A DNA stretch of 64,000 nt from Acidicapsa acidisoli (GCF_025685625.1 NZ_JAGSYI010000004.1:124001-188000), one strand, 5' to 3'. Counted from the stretch's first letter, positions 16,953 to 26,976 are shown. Program-made: numbers and translations. The notes: a model not told the origin generated them from the sequence alone.

Positions 16953-19900
16953 TTGATATTTTCAATTCGTACCAATTCCTATTCGATTCTCCGGCTGCTG
17001 ATGTTGGTAGCAGTCGCAGCGCTGTGTACTTCTCCCCTGCTGGCACAGCAAACGCTTGGTGGCATCACGGGTGAGGTCACCGACAGTTCCGGCAGCGTAA
17101 TTCCCAATACGGCAATAACGATCCTCGGCGAACAGACCGGACTTACACGCACAGTGAAATCTAATGGAGCTGGCGAATACCTCTTCGTGGATCTTCCAAT
17201 CGGCACTTACACGCTTACCTATACCGCCGAAGGGTTCGAAGTCCAGAGCACACCCCACATTACGGTCCAGGCAGACCGCACCGCAACCATCAATGCCCAG
17301 CTCAAAGCTGGCTCCAAGGCGGAGACCATCGAGGTTGACGCTTCGCCACTCATGAATGCTACCGATACAACCAATGGCTACGTCCTCGACAGCGGGCAGA
17401 TCGAATCGGCGCCCCTACCCACGGGGAGTTTCACCGGCTTGGCGATTGAATCGACAGGCGTCAGCGCAGAGCTTCCCGGCGGCACCGGGGCCAATTCCGG
17501 ACTGGGCAACCAGCCGATCTGGGCCAATGGACAACGCGACACCAGCAACAGCTTTTCGCTCAATGGCGTTGATGCCACCAATCTCTTCAACGGCAAGAGC
17601 ACCAGCCAGGTAGCATCCAATCGCATCATCAACAGCACCGGATCGCCTGGCGGCGGCGGTGGAGGCGTCATTCAATCCGTCGCCTCTGTCTATCTGTCCA
17701 TCGGCAACGCCATCCCGACGCCTGCGCCGGAGACGCTGCAGGAAGTCCGCGTCAATGCTTCGATGTACGATGCCACACAGGGGTCTACCTCCGGCGCTCA
17801 CATCGATCTGAGCACAGCCTCGGGTACCAACTCCTATCACGGCTCCATGTACGTCCGCCATGGTACAAACTGGATCAATGCCGCTCCGTTCTTCTTCAAG
17901 CAGGACAATGACGTTCCCGCCAACCTGAAGAATCCAGACCTGCATCGGCTCGTTCTTGGCGGCAGCGTTGGTGGTCCCATCATCAAGAACAAGCTATTCG
18001 GCTTCTTTGCCTATCAGCATCTAACCGTTTCCGACCAGGAAATCGGCGACGGATTTCTCAACGTACCAGTCGGTCTTAGTGATACCAACCGTAGCGCGGC
18101 CGGTATCGCCGCAATCGACAACGCACAGTTCTCCGGCGAAAACAGCGTGGGAGCATTCAACAACGGAGGAACTCCAACACCATTTACCGCCGCCCAGATC
18201 AGCAACACCGTGGTTCAACTTTTCAACTCGCCTGCCCTTCCAGGCGAACCCGGAAAGTGGCTGATCCCCAACGACACCAGCTCCACCACACTCGGCCCGG
18301 CTCAGGGCTACGATGCATTTTTGCCCGGCACCGGGCGATTCAAGGCTGACATCGCCGTCGCCGACCTGGACTTGAACGCCACCGCCAAAGACACCGTTGC
18401 GCTCAAGTACTACTACCAGCACGATCCGACCCTCGCGCCTTACTCGTACTCGAGCGTCCCCGGTTTCACCGAACACCTCGACTCCGGAGCGCAGGTTTTT
18501 TCCATCACCAACACCTATCTGATCAAATCCACCCTCAGCACCACTCAGACGCTTGGCTTCATCCGCGAAAAGGACTACGCCGATAACGAGCAGCCGTTCG
18601 GTCCCAATGCGATCCCCGGAGGCAACTACGGCACAGCTTCCCTCAATGCATTCGGCTCCAGCTACTTCCCCGGGATTTCCATCGTCAACGTCCTCGGAAG
18701 CGCCGGTTACGCCGCTGGAATCCCGAGTTCCGAAGACAACGGAATCCTCAACATCGGTCCGAACGCGGAAGGCCAGGCCGCAAACACCGGCATGTTCCAG
18801 AACCGTATCGCACCCTCCGGCAACGCCATCTGGACTCTGGGCAAACACACCCTCAGTTTCGGTGCCAACTACTCCTACACCCAGCTCAACACGATTGACA
18901 AACGCACCGGCACCGGCACCATTGCGACCGATGACTTCAGCGCATTCTCCCAGGGCTTTGTCAGCCCTGGCAGTTCATCCACCGAGTTCTATGTCAGCTC
19001 GTTCCTGCGCGGCGACGCCAACCGCTACTACCGCGCCAATCAGCTTGGCTCCTACCTGCAAGACAAGTTCCAGTTGAGTCCGAGGCTCTCTCTCACTGCC
19101 GGCGTACGCTATGACTGGGACGGCGGCTTCACTGAGAAATACGGACGAATCTTCAATTTCGACGCCAATCCCAATCCGACCAGTTGCAGCACCAAAGACC
19201 CCAATGAATATTGCTACAACGTCAGCTCTGACGTAATCGAAAGCCCTGGCCTGATCATTGCCGGCAACAACGCCAACGGCACCAAAGGCGTCAGCGACAC
19301 GACCCTTACAGGTCGCCAGTGGGGCGTCGCTCCTCGCGTGGGCGCTGCGTGGCAGCCTGGGTTCTTGCACGACAAGGTAGTCATCCGAACCGGAGTCGGC
19401 ATGTACTACGACCGCGGCGAATTATTCAGCTACTTCTCGCCCGGCTATGCCATCGGTACCGTCACAGGCGGACCTTTTGGCGTCAATCAGCAACTGCCGT
19501 TCGTCAACACGCAATCGTGCCCATCCGGTACGGGGCAATCCCTCTACAACGGTTACATCCCCACCTGCGGCGGCGGCGGCATCCAGAATGGAATCAACAA
19601 TGGCACCTTCGTTTCCACGCCAGTCACCGCTCCAACCAACGATGCGGCAGGCAATCTAAATAATCCGTACGGAAGCACGGCGATCGCTGCCCCAACCAAC
19701 CCCAAGGCCTCAGATCTCAGCAATTTCCTGCCCAACGCAAACAGCATCGAGAACTACAACTTTGCGCCGGCCGGTACACCAGGCATTGTCAATAACGGTC
19801 AGCCCATTTCACTCGGAATCTACGACCGCGCCAACAAGCTGCCCTACACCTTCAACTACACCCTGGACGTTCAGTGGCAGCCACGCAATGACCTTGCCGT

Positions 19901-21062
19901 CGAACTAGGCTACGTTGGCAACGTGGGCCGCCACCAGGTCATTCCGGTTCCCTTCAATCAGGCAAACATATACAACCCATCCAACCCGGCTCTGGCGGGC
20001 GGTCCCTTCCAGCAGAACTACAGCTACGGGTACACGGTCGGCGGTGCGACTCTTCCCGATGGCACCTTCTATCAGGCAAACGATGAAGGCGGCAACGTCG
20101 ACCTTCGGGTCCCCTACATCGGTTACGCCGCCGAATCCATCTCCTACAAGGCAGCCGGCGTCGATGCGTACAATGCCCTCCAGGCTCACATCGAAAAACG
20201 CATGAGCCGCGGCATTCAGGTCGCCGCCTCCTACACCTACTCTCACGCACTGGACGAGCAGAGCGGACTGGGTCTTTTTTACAACGGCAGTAATGCCCTC
20301 AACCTGCGCAGCGGATATGGTTCGTCCGACTTCGACCGTACCCACGTCCTCAATTTCAACTACGTCTTCCAACTACCCGACCTCGCCAGAAAACACTCTC
20401 TGCAAGGTGACTTCATCGACGGATGGTCGCTGGTTGGCCTTACCGTGCTGCAGAGCGGCCAGCCCTACAGCATCATCGACTTCTCCGGCGCAATCGCAAG
20501 CATCTATTACTCCACCTTCGACGGCATCACCAACCCCATCGTGCCCCTGGCTAAAGGCTGCACGGCGAAGTCCGCGGTGACCGGCCACTCCGGCGCCTTC
20601 TATGTCTCCAATGGAGAGGCCGCGCTCAATCCGGCTTGCTTTACCCTGCCCATCCTCCCTGCGGGCGGTCTCGGCGGAGCCATTCCTACCTCAGACCCCT
20701 ATGAAACCGGCTTCACTACCGGCCAACGCAACATCTTCCGTCAGGCTTTCCAAAAGCGCGCCGATGCCTCACTGGTCAAAATCACCAACTTCAATGAAAG
20801 ATACAGCCTGAAATTCACCTTCGATGTCTACAACCTCACCAACACCACCAGCTTTGATGTTCCCGGAAACGAAGTATCGCAAAACGCAGGCTACAATCCC
20901 TTCCCTACCGGGGGCACGCCAGTCCTGCCGGGCACCTGCAATGCAGCTGGCGTCGGCACCGTCGCCGGCAGCTTCTACAGCTGCCCTTCGGGCCTTGGCA
21001 TCGTAACCCACGCTATCGGTAGCCCACGCCAGATTCAGATGTCCCTTCATTTCGCCTTCTAG
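16953..21062 (+). CDS. Oar-like TonB-dependent receptor
   Basis: A complete 1369-residue outer-membrane receptor. A signal peptide ends near LLAQQ (about residue 32). A carboxypeptidase-regulatory-like domain (35-120, TLGGITGEVTDSSGSVIPN) is followed by the plug (GSPGGGGGGVIQSV, then ETLQEVRVNASMYDA, then SGTNSYHGSMYVRHG) and a beta-barrel of about 1000 residues ending in HFAF with the terminal Phe typical of BAM substrates. The start is TTG with GAGG eight bases upstream; an internal ATG at 17001 would lose the charged n-region. It is flanked by a palindrome upstream and a strong hairpin downstream, so it is a single-gene unit. The ligand is unknown. Confidence 0.93.
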   Translation: MIFSIRTNSYSILRLLMLVAVAALCTSPLLAQQTLGGITGEVTDSSGSVIPNTAITILGEQTGLTRTVKSNGAGEYLFVDLPIGTYTLTYTAEGFEVQSTPHITVQADRTATINAQLKAGSKAETIEVDASPLMNATDTTNGYVLDSGQIESAPLPTGSFTGLAIESTGVSAELPGGTGANSGLGNQPIWANGQRDTSNSFSLNGVDATNLFNGKSTSQVASNRIINSTGSPGGGGGGVIQSVASVYLSIGNAIPTPAPETLQEVRVNASMYDATQGSTSGAHIDLSTASGTNSYHGSMYVRHGTNWINAAPFFFKQDNDVPANLKNPDLHRLVLGGSVGGPIIKNKLFGFFAYQHLTVSDQEIGDGFLNVPVGLSDTNRSAAGIAAIDNAQFSGENSVGAFNNGGTPTPFTAAQISNTVVQLFNSPALPGEPGKWLIPNDTSSTTLGPAQGYDAFLPGTGRFKADIAVADLDLNATAKDTVALKYYYQHDPTLAPYSYSSVPGFTEHLDSGAQVFSITNTYLIKSTLSTTQTLGFIREKDYADNEQPFGPNAIPGGNYGTASLNAFGSSYFPGISIVNVLGSAGYAAGIPSSEDNGILNIGPNAEGQAANTGMFQNRIAPSGNAIWTLGKHTLSFGANYSYTQLNTIDKRTGTGTIATDDFSAFSQGFVSPGSSSTEFYVSSFLRGDANRYYRANQLGSYLQDKFQLSPRLSLTAGVRYDWDGGFTEKYGRIFNFDANPNPTSCSTKDPNEYCYNVSSDVIESPGLIIAGNNANGTKGVSDTTLTGRQWGVAPRVGAAWQPGFLHDKVVIRTGVGMYYDRGELFSYFSPGYAIGTVTGGPFGVNQQLPFVNTQSCPSGTGQSLYNGYIPTCGGGGIQNGINNGTFVSTPVTAPTNDAAGNLNNPYGSTAIAAPTNPKASDLSNFLPNANSIENYNFAPAGTPGIVNNGQPISLGIYDRANKLPYTFNYTLDVQWQPRNDLAVELGYVGNVGRHQVIPVPFNQANIYNPSNPALAGGPFQQNYSYGYTVGGATLPDGTFYQANDEGGNVDLRVPYIGYAAESISYKAAGVDAYNALQAHIEKRMSRGIQVAASYTYSHALDEQSGLGLFYNGSNALNLRSGYGSSDFDRTHVLNFNYVFQLPDLARKHSLQGDFIDGWSLVGLTVLQSGQPYSIIDFSGAIASIYYSTFDGITNPIVPLAKGCTAKSAVTGHSGAFYVSNGEAALNPACFTLPILPAGGLGGAIPTSDPYETGFTTGQRNIFRQAFQKRADASLVKITNFNERYSLKFTFDVYNLTNTTSFDVPGNEVSQNAGYNPFPTGGTPVLPGTCNAAGVGTVAGSFYSCPSGLGIVTHAIGSPRQIQMSLHFAF

Positions 21063-21084
21063 CCAATAACTGCGCGCCCAAATG

Positions 21085-21110
21085 AAGGGCGGCTCGATCG
21101 AGCCGCCCTT
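21085..21110 (+). terminator. Terminator hairpin after TonB receptor
   Basis: A perfect 26-base palindrome, AAGGGCGGCTCGA followed directly by its reverse complement, starts 23 bases after the receptor stop. There is no clear T-run on the plus strand (TTCCGCTTTCC follows), so termination efficiency is uncertain. Confidence 0.7.
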
Positions 21111-21215
21111 CCGCTTTCCGCGAAGTCCGTTCCCCAAACCACTGTGTTGACTTGGAGTCATCAGGACTAAATTCCATCTACCGTACCATCCAAACGAGCT
21201 GGTTAGAATGCGTGT

Positions 21216-22571
21216 ATGGCGCCGAACCAAGATTCACTTGATTCAATTCAAAGTCTGCGAGCATCATTCACATCCGATTCAAATCTCAGCGCCCGGATTA
21301 GCGAATTAGCAAGGTCGTCTCTCGCCCGAGCGAACAGCAACGCAAGCAAGAACACCTACCTCTGGCGAGATGAGGCCTGGACCCTCGATGAAGCGCAGCG
21401 CTCTTCCTCACTGCCGCGTGAGGCCCCTGCTGGAAACCAAGATGGGTGGCCGCCACTCCGCGGAATCCCTGTCTCCGTCAAGGACTGTTTCGATCTTGTC
21501 GGAGCGCCCACAAGCTGCGGAACCATCTTCTACCGGGAACGGAACGGCAACGCTCAGCAGGATTCCTGGCTCGTCGAGCGATTGCGCGCCGCAGGCGCTG
21601 TGATTACTGGTAAGACTCATCTGCACCCCCTCGCCTATGGCATCACCGGCGAAAACCCTGACTTCGGCGACTGCCTTCAGCCCGGCAACGCTGGAGCACT
21701 CACCGGCGGCTCGTCCAGCGGCGCAGCCGCCAGCGTCATGGAAGGTTCCGCCATGGCCGCCATTGGCACCGATACAGGCGGTTCGGTCCGCGTGCCTGCG
21801 GCCTTGTGCGGTCTCGCCGCCTATCGCGCATCACTAGGCCGGGGAGACTGGCGCGGCGGCGCGCACCTCGCGGAGTCCTTCGACACCTTCGGTTGGCTTT
21901 TTCGCGACCTGGAAGATGGTCCCTTACTCGGATCAATCTTCGGCCCGACAGACGCGACCGGCTTGAAGTTGCCCCGCACCTTCGCGATAGTTCATGAAGA
22001 TTTCCTTCACGATTGCGAGCCGGAAGTTAAGGCAAATCTGCGAAAATGTCAGGCAGAACTGGAATCGCTTGGCCTCATCGCAACCACAGTGCCAGTGGAG
22101 TGGTGGAGCGATTCCACTGATATCTATGCACCAATCCAGGCATCGGAATCAGCGCGTATCCATCGCGGCCACTTTGAGCACTTCGAATCCTCCATCCGCC
22201 GGCGCCTGCAGTGGGGGGAAACGCTCACCGAACCCGACCTAGCTCGATTCAGGCAGCGCCACGCCGCCTTCCGAGCCTACATGGACACCCTTCTCGCGAA
22301 ACACGAGCTGCTCTTATTGCCAGCAGCTCCCATTGTGCGGCTCACAGCCGGAGCAGACCATAGTCAGACGCGCCCGCGCCTGCTGCGCTACACCACGCCA
22401 GCAAGCCTTTCGGGCATGCCAGCCGTCACAATTCCGTTCCATCAACACGGCCGGCCCAGCGGCGGCATGCAACTGATTGCAGCACGCGAAGACGATCCCC
22501 GGCTCCTGGCAACTGCGGCCGCTCTCGGCGTTCTTCGCAAGCCGATCGATCCAACACGGCACTCATATTAA
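21216..22571 (+). CDS. Amidase signature family hydrolase (GatA-like)
   Basis: A 451-residue amidase with the Ser-cisSer-Lys triad: Lys89 in VSVKDCFD, the cis-Ser in GGSSSG (164-169) and nucleophile Ser190 in GTDTGGSVR. The C-terminal part (LSGMPAVTIPFHQHGRPSGGMQLI) is typical of the family. It hydrolyses an amide bond, but it is not clearly the GatA subunit of the tRNA amidotransferase because no gatB or gatC lies beside it. It is transcribed alone and converges with the YdcF gene. Confidence 0.88.
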   Translation: MAPNQDSLDSIQSLRASFTSDSNLSARISELARSSLARANSNASKNTYLWRDEAWTLDEAQRSSSLPREAPAGNQDGWPPLRGIPVSVKDCFDLVGAPTSCGTIFYRERNGNAQQDSWLVERLRAAGAVITGKTHLHPLAYGITGENPDFGDCLQPGNAGALTGGSSSGAAASVMEGSAMAAIGTDTGGSVRVPAALCGLAAYRASLGRGDWRGGAHLAESFDTFGWLFRDLEDGPLLGSIFGPTDATGLKLPRTFAIVHEDFLHDCEPEVKANLRKCQAELESLGLIATTVPVEWWSDSTDIYAPIQASESARIHRGHFEHFESSIRRRLQWGETLTEPDLARFRQRHAAFRAYMDTLLAKHELLLLPAAPIVRLTAGADHSQTRPRLLRYTTPASLSGMPAVTIPFHQHGRPSGGMQLIAAREDDPRLLATAAALGVLRKPIDPTRHSY

Positions 22572-22617
22572 GATTCCCGCCCAACGCCAGGAGCAACCTT
22601 CGCCAGGCCCACATCCA

Positions 22618-23271
22618 CTAATGCAAGTGCATCCGCCAAAGCGTGTAAGCCAGAATTTCGTGCCCCATCTGCTGCCATTCGCTCGCGCTGCCCACCGCAG
22701 CCACCTGCTGCCGCGGCGAAGTCAGCACCTGCAGCCCTTCGCTCGCGCAAATCTCGCGTATGCGAAACAGATGTGCCGGATCGCTGACAATAACCACCCG
22801 GCGATAGCCGTTGGCGCGAGCAATCGCGACGATACGACGCGCCTGCTCCTCCGTGCTGCGGCTCTGCGTTTCGGCGATGATGGCCTTTTCAGGCACCCCA
22901 TTTGCCATCAGGTAAGCCTGTCCCACCTGGCCCTCTGAAAAAGCATCCCCCGGCGCGCTTCCCCCCAGAGTCAGCACCACGGGAGCGATGCCATGTTCGT
23001 ACAGAGCCAGCGCATGATCCAGCCGTGCGCGCAACACCGGCGACGGGCGTCCCGCATATTCCGCTGCGCCAAAGACGCAAATCACATCGGCCGGGGCGGC
23101 ATGGTCTTCGTAAGCATACCGCTCGATCTGCACATAAACCCAGATGCCCCATCCCAGAGCGGACAGGAAGAAAACCGCAACGAAGTAAATCAGCAGAAAA
23201 CGCGCCGCTGAAGCTATCCAGTTGCCGCGTGAATCGGCCGGGCGATCGGGTCCATCCACGGGGATGCTCAT
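22618..23271 (-). CDS. YdcF family (DUF218) membrane protein
   Basis: A 217-residue protein with one N-terminal membrane helix (about 22-45) and a DUF218/YdcF-type Rossmann-like domain: DVICVFGAAEYAGRPSPVLRARL, then LTLGGSAPGDAFSEGQVG, then ETQSRSTEEQA and VVIVSDPAHLFR. The domain is extracytoplasmic if the helix acts as an anchor. Relatives are SanA/ElyC-like proteins linked to envelope polysaccharide metabolism; the reaction is not established. It directly abuts the stop of the Sua5-like gene upstream and is surely co-transcribed with it. Confidence 0.85.
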   Translation of the reverse strand: MSIPVDGPDRPADSRGNWIASAARFLLIYFVAVFFLSALGWGIWVYVQIERYAYEDHAAPADVICVFGAAEYAGRPSPVLRARLDHALALYEHGIAPVVLTLGGSAPGDAFSEGQVGQAYLMANGVPEKAIIAETQSRSTEEQARRIVAIARANGYRRVVIVSDPAHLFRIREICASEGLQVLTSPRQQVAAVGSASEWQQMGHEILAYTLWRMHLH

Positions 23272-23916
23272 TTACCTTTGCAACGCCAAGGCGATCTCGT
23301 GTGTCGAAATCGCCCCTTCGCGCAGGATCTGCCAAAGCCCATTGTTACCCGAAAGATCGACAATCGTCGTAGGCACGGCATGGCCCGACGGTCCTCCATC
23401 CACAATCAGCGGAATCCGGTCGCCAATCTGATCGCGCACACAGGCCGCATGGGCGCACTCGCTCGCGCCGGCCAGATTCGCCGACGTTGCCGTGATCGGC
23501 AGCCCAAAACACTCCACCACCGCCCGTGCAATCGGAGCATCCGGTATGCGTAGTGCCACATTGCCCGTGTTGGCCGTCGAGCGTAGCGGCAGCTTGCCCC
23601 CCGCGCGAACAATGATCGTCAGCGGCCCCGGCCAGAATCGTTCCGCAAGCCGGTCAAATCTGTCGTCAATGTCCCGCGCCAGTTCGTATGCCTGCGCCAG
23701 CGAGGCGATCAGCAGCGACAGCGGCTTGTGCTTCAACCGGGACTTGATCTGATAGATCTGCTCGACCGCATGCAGGTTCACCGGATCGACCGCCAGACCA
23801 TAGAACGTGTCAGTCGGCAACGCCACAACGTCGCCCTGGCGAAGACAGGAAACGATGTATTCGATGCGCTCAGGTTGTGGTTCGTCGGGATGAACCCGCA
23901 AAATCTCCGCGGACAA
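23272..23916 (-). CDS. L-threonylcarbamoyladenylate synthase (Sua5/TsaC/YciO family)
   Basis: About 214 residues of the YrdC-like fold. LRQGDVVALPTDTFYGLAVDP is the N-terminal nucleotide-site signature, followed by KSRLKHKPLSLLI, FWPGPLTIIV, NVALRIPD and LPITATSANLAGASE. The family makes threonylcarbamoyl-AMP from Thr, bicarbonate and ATP, the first step of tRNA t6A37 modification. The length suits the single-domain TsaC/YciO type. The frame is open from a TTG at 23991; the TTG at 23916 with GAGG eight bases upstream fits homologous starts (SAEILRVHPDEPQPERI). Divergent from the methyltransferase at 24084. Confidence 0.87.
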   Translation of the reverse strand: MSAEILRVHPDEPQPERIEYIVSCLRQGDVVALPTDTFYGLAVDPVNLHAVEQIYQIKSRLKHKPLSLLIASLAQAYELARDIDDRFDRLAERFWPGPLTIIVRAGGKLPLRSTANTGNVALRIPDAPIARAVVECFGLPITATSANLAGASECAHAACVRDQIGDRIPLIVDGGPSGHAVPTTIVDLSGNNGLWQILREGAISTHEIALALQR

Positions 23917-24083
23917 GTGCTCTACCTCGGTTCCCTGATTTCCCTTCGGATGAAGCCACAGCCGCTCACAATCCTGGCGGTATGCGAGCAAATGCCGTCT
24001 CCCGTACTATACCCGTTCCTTGCCTCGAAAGCCCACGTAAGCCGAAAGGCTACAATCTCCTAAGGTCCGGTAGGACGCAAAAG

Positions 24084-24899
24084 ATGGCTATCCGCATTGT
24101 ACAGAGTAAGCAAAATTCCCGCGTGAAAGAGCTGCGGGCAGCGCTGTCGCGACCCGGTCGCGGCAGTGCGGAAGTCGTTGCGCTCGAAGGATTCCATCTC
24201 GTCGAAGAAGCTCTCCGCAGCGGCCTCACAATCGAAACCATCTTCATCGCCCAGAACAGTGAAAGGCTTCTGAACGAGCTGAGAATTCTTGATTCCGTAG
24301 AGATTTTGGCGTTGCCAGAGGAAGTTCTGGCCTCCGCCGTCACAACCGAGACCTCTCAGCCCATCGCCGCACTCGCCCGGCCGCAGCTATGGAATTGGCC
24401 GGACCTCCTCGGCCACGCATCATCGCAGACCCTAATCGTCATCCTCGCCGGCATTCAAGACCCCGGCAATCTCGGAACCATCCTGCGCTCCGCCGAAGCC
24501 TTCGGAGCCACCGGCGCAATCTCCCTATCCGGCACGGTAAGCCACTGGAATCCGAAGGCGATGCGCGCCTCAGCAGGCAGCGTCTTTCGTCTGCCGATCC
24601 TCTCTGTCTCAGAATCCGATTGCTTCACCCATCTCCGCGAATCCAGCATCCAAACCTTGGCAGCCATGGCCCATGAAGCCCAACCGCTCTCCAAAGTCGA
24701 TCTTGTCAAGTCCGTAGCCCTCGTCATCGGAGCCGAAGGCAGCGGAATCTCCGACGAAATCGCCTCACAGTGTGACGCACGGATCACAATTCCCTGCCCC
24801 GGTCCCGTCGAAAGCCTCAACGCCGGAGTCGCCGCCAGCATCCTGCTCTACGAAGCCTCGCAGCAAAGAACCACCCGTCGAGCTCGGAGGAAGGCATGA
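24084..24899 (+). CDS. SpoU/TrmH family RNA 2'-O-methyltransferase
   Basis: A 271-residue enzyme with an N-terminal substrate-binding domain (about 1-95, SKQNSRVKELRAAL, VVALEGFHLVEEALRSG) and a C-terminal SPOUT knot domain. The knot shows the three SpoU motifs: IQDPGNLGTILRSAEAFGA, LVIGAEGSGIS and IPCPGPVESLNAGVAASILLYE. It methylates a ribose in tRNA or 23S rRNA. The target is not readable, but this two-domain arrangement resembles RlmB/TsnR enzymes. The start at 24084 has AGGA upstream, and the open frame extending back to 23877 is not coding. It overlaps rarA by four bases. Confidence 0.9.
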   Translation: MAIRIVQSKQNSRVKELRAALSRPGRGSAEVVALEGFHLVEEALRSGLTIETIFIAQNSERLLNELRILDSVEILALPEEVLASAVTTETSQPIAALARPQLWNWPDLLGHASSQTLIVILAGIQDPGNLGTILRSAEAFGATGAISLSGTVSHWNPKAMRASAGSVFRLPILSVSESDCFTHLRESSIQTLAAMAHEAQPLSKVDLVKSVALVIGAEGSGISDEIASQCDARITIPCPGPVESLNAGVAASILLYEASQQRTTRRARRKA

Positions 24900-26263
24900 A
24901 CTCCTCGGAATCGAACCTTTTCGACCTTCCATCCACCCCGGAATCCGCCGCCCGCCGCAGCCGCAGCGCACCGCTTGCCGAGCGCATGCGCCCCCGCAAC
25001 CTCTCCGAATACGCCGGCCAGGAGCACCTCATCGCACCCGGCAAACCGCTCCGCGTCCAGATCGATCACGACGATCCGGCTTCCATGATCTTCTGGGGTC
25101 CTCCCGGTGTCGGCAAGACCAGTCTCGCCAAGATCATCGCCGAAACAACCCAGGCAACTTTCCTCGAATTCTCCGCCGTCCTCTCCGGCATAAAAGAAAT
25201 CAAGCAGGTCATGGCCGCCAGCGAGCAGGCCTCGCAAATGGGCTCCCGGACCATCCTCTTTGTCGACGAAATTCACCGCTTCAACAAGGCCCAGCAAGAC
25301 GCATTCCTGCCCTACGTCGAGCGCGGCACCATCCGCCTCATCGGCGCAACCACCGAAAACCCCTCCTTCGAAGTCATTGGCGCGCTGCTCTCCCGCTGCC
25401 GCGTCTACGTCCTGAAACAGCTCACCGAAGAGCAGATCGTCGCGCTCCTCCACCGCGCTCTCGAAGACCGCGAACGCGGTCTCGGCTCACTCAACCTCAC
25501 CGCCGATGAGGAAGCCCTGACGCTTTTAGCAGGCTACTCCAGCGGCGACTGCCGCAATGCCTACAACGCCCTCGAAGTAGCCGCCCAACTGGCCGCCGAA
25601 CGCGCCGGAAACAAGCATGGCCGCATCGACCGCGCTCTGGCCGAAGAAGCCCTCCAGCAGCGCGTCCTCCTCTACGACAAGACCGGAGAAGAACACTACA
25701 ACCTCATCTCCGCCTTGCACAAAAGCGTCCGCAACAGCGACCCCGACGCAGCTCTCTACTGGCTCGGCCGCATGTTCACCTCCGGCGAAGACCCGATGTA
25801 CCTCGCCCGCCGCGTCATCCGCATGGCCGTTGAAGACATCGGCCTCGCCGCTCCCGAGGCGCTCAATCTCTGCCTCAGCGCCCGCCAGACCATGGAGTTC
25901 CTCGGCTCTCCCGAAGGCGATCTCGCACTCGCCGAAGCCGTCGTTTACCTCGCACTCGCCCCCAAATCCAACTCTATTTACCTCGCTTACGCCGAAGCTC
26001 TCAAAGACATCGAGAATACTCGCCAGGAGCCTGTCCCGCTCCACCTGCGCAACGCCCCGACCCGCCTTATGAAAGAACTCGACTACGGCAAAGGCTACCG
26101 CTACGCCCACGACGAAGCGGACAAAGTCGCCGACATGGACTGTCTCCCTCCCTCGCTCCTCGGCCGCCGCTACTTCGAACCCACCCAGGAAGGCCGCGAA
26201 AAGCAGCTCTCGCAGCGCCTCGAAGAACTGCGTCGAATTCGCCAGGCAAAACGCGGTAGCTAA
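24896..26263 (+). CDS. rarA: Replication-associated recombination protein RarA (MgsA)
   Basis: A 455-residue AAA+ ATPase with Walker A GPPGVGKTS (68-76), Walker B LFVDEIHRF (121-129), sensor 1 GATTEN and an arginine finger region in LLSRCRVY. The C-terminal tetramerisation and MgsA_C domains (SAVHKSVRNSDPDAALYWL-like segment, AEDIGLA, RRYFEPTQEGRE) complete the full family length. RarA acts at stalled replication forks. Its ATGA start overlaps the methyltransferase gene, so the two are co-translated. Confidence 0.95.
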   Translation: MNSSESNLFDLPSTPESAARRSRSAPLAERMRPRNLSEYAGQEHLIAPGKPLRVQIDHDDPASMIFWGPPGVGKTSLAKIIAETTQATFLEFSAVLSGIKEIKQVMAASEQASQMGSRTILFVDEIHRFNKAQQDAFLPYVERGTIRLIGATTENPSFEVIGALLSRCRVYVLKQLTEEQIVALLHRALEDRERGLGSLNLTADEEALTLLAGYSSGDCRNAYNALEVAAQLAAERAGNKHGRIDRALAEEALQQRVLLYDKTGEEHYNLISALHKSVRNSDPDAALYWLGRMFTSGEDPMYLARRVIRMAVEDIGLAAPEALNLCLSARQTMEFLGSPEGDLALAEAVVYLALAPKSNSIYLAYAEALKDIENTRQEPVPLHLRNAPTRLMKELDYGKGYRYAHDEADKVADMDCLPPSLLGRRYFEPTQEGREKQLSQRLEELRRIRQAKRGS

Positions 26264-26305
26264 TGCCTGTTACGATGGTCGCCAAAGCAGAAAGGCATTC
26301 ATCGC

Positions 26306-26893
26306 ATGCTCACCGTGTTCTCACGTACCCTGCTCATCGCAGCCCTGGCAATCGCGGCTTCGTGCAGCCTTCCCGCCCAAAGCACTCCGCCGAATGGAGC
26401 AGCCAGTTCCCCCATGAAAACCACCCTCGCAGTCCCAATCTACGTCGCCGGATTCCAGGTCCGAACCAGCAATGCGAAAGAAATGAGCGGCAATGGCGAA
26501 ATCGGCAAGCTCTGGATGCGCTTCTTTCAGCAAAACCTCGCCGAGCAGATGCCGAACCGGATCGGCCAGACCCTCATGGTCGTCTACTCCGGCTATGCAA
26601 GCGACGAAAAAGGCGAATACGACTACCTCCTCGGCGCTCCCGTAACTTCAGCAGACGGAATCCCGGCAACCCTGACCGTCCGCCAGATCCCCGCCGGCCA
26701 ATACGCAGTAATCACCACCGCGCAGGGTCCGGCAGCCGAAGTCGTTCCATCCGCCTGGAAGCATATCTGGGCCATGTCCCCATCAGAACTAGGAGGCCAG
26801 CGCACCTTCCTCATCGACTACGAAATCTACGACCAGCGCAGCGCTGCCCCCACCAATGCACAAGTCGAAATACACGTCGGTCTACGGCGCTAG
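26306..26893 (+). CDS. Exported GyrI-like effector-binding domain protein
   Basis: A 195-residue protein with an N-terminal signal sequence (TLLIAALAIAASCSLPAQS) followed by one GyrI/AraC-effector-binding-like domain: VYVAG(F)QVRTSN at the start, IGKLWMRFFQ, VVYSGYASDEKGEYDYLLGAPV, IPAGQYAVITTAQGP and a C-terminal FLIDYEIYD strand. Such domains bind small molecules and normally sit in cytoplasmic regulators; here it is secreted and has no DNA-binding part. The Cys in AASC could be a weak lipobox. It lies 42 bases after rarA and 83 before a VOC protein. Function unknown. Confidence 0.75.
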   Translation: MLTVFSRTLLIAALAIAASCSLPAQSTPPNGAASSPMKTTLAVPIYVAGFQVRTSNAKEMSGNGEIGKLWMRFFQQNLAEQMPNRIGQTLMVVYSGYASDEKGEYDYLLGAPVTSADGIPATLTVRQIPAGQYAVITTAQGPAAEVVPSAWKHIWAMSPSELGGQRTFLIDYEIYDQRSAAPTNAQVEIHVGLRR

Positions 26894-26976
26894 CCAGGCT
26901 ATTTCCGGCCCCTCAACCATTCTTCGTTTTGTCAAAATTCCGTGCTAAACTCGCTACGCATTTGGAGGAGAATCTC

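Noticed and set aside
26263-26976. Long N-terminal extension of the PhnB-like protein
   Set aside because: It runs out of phase through the GyrI-like gene with Arg/Pro-rich random sequence; GGAGGAG marks 26977.
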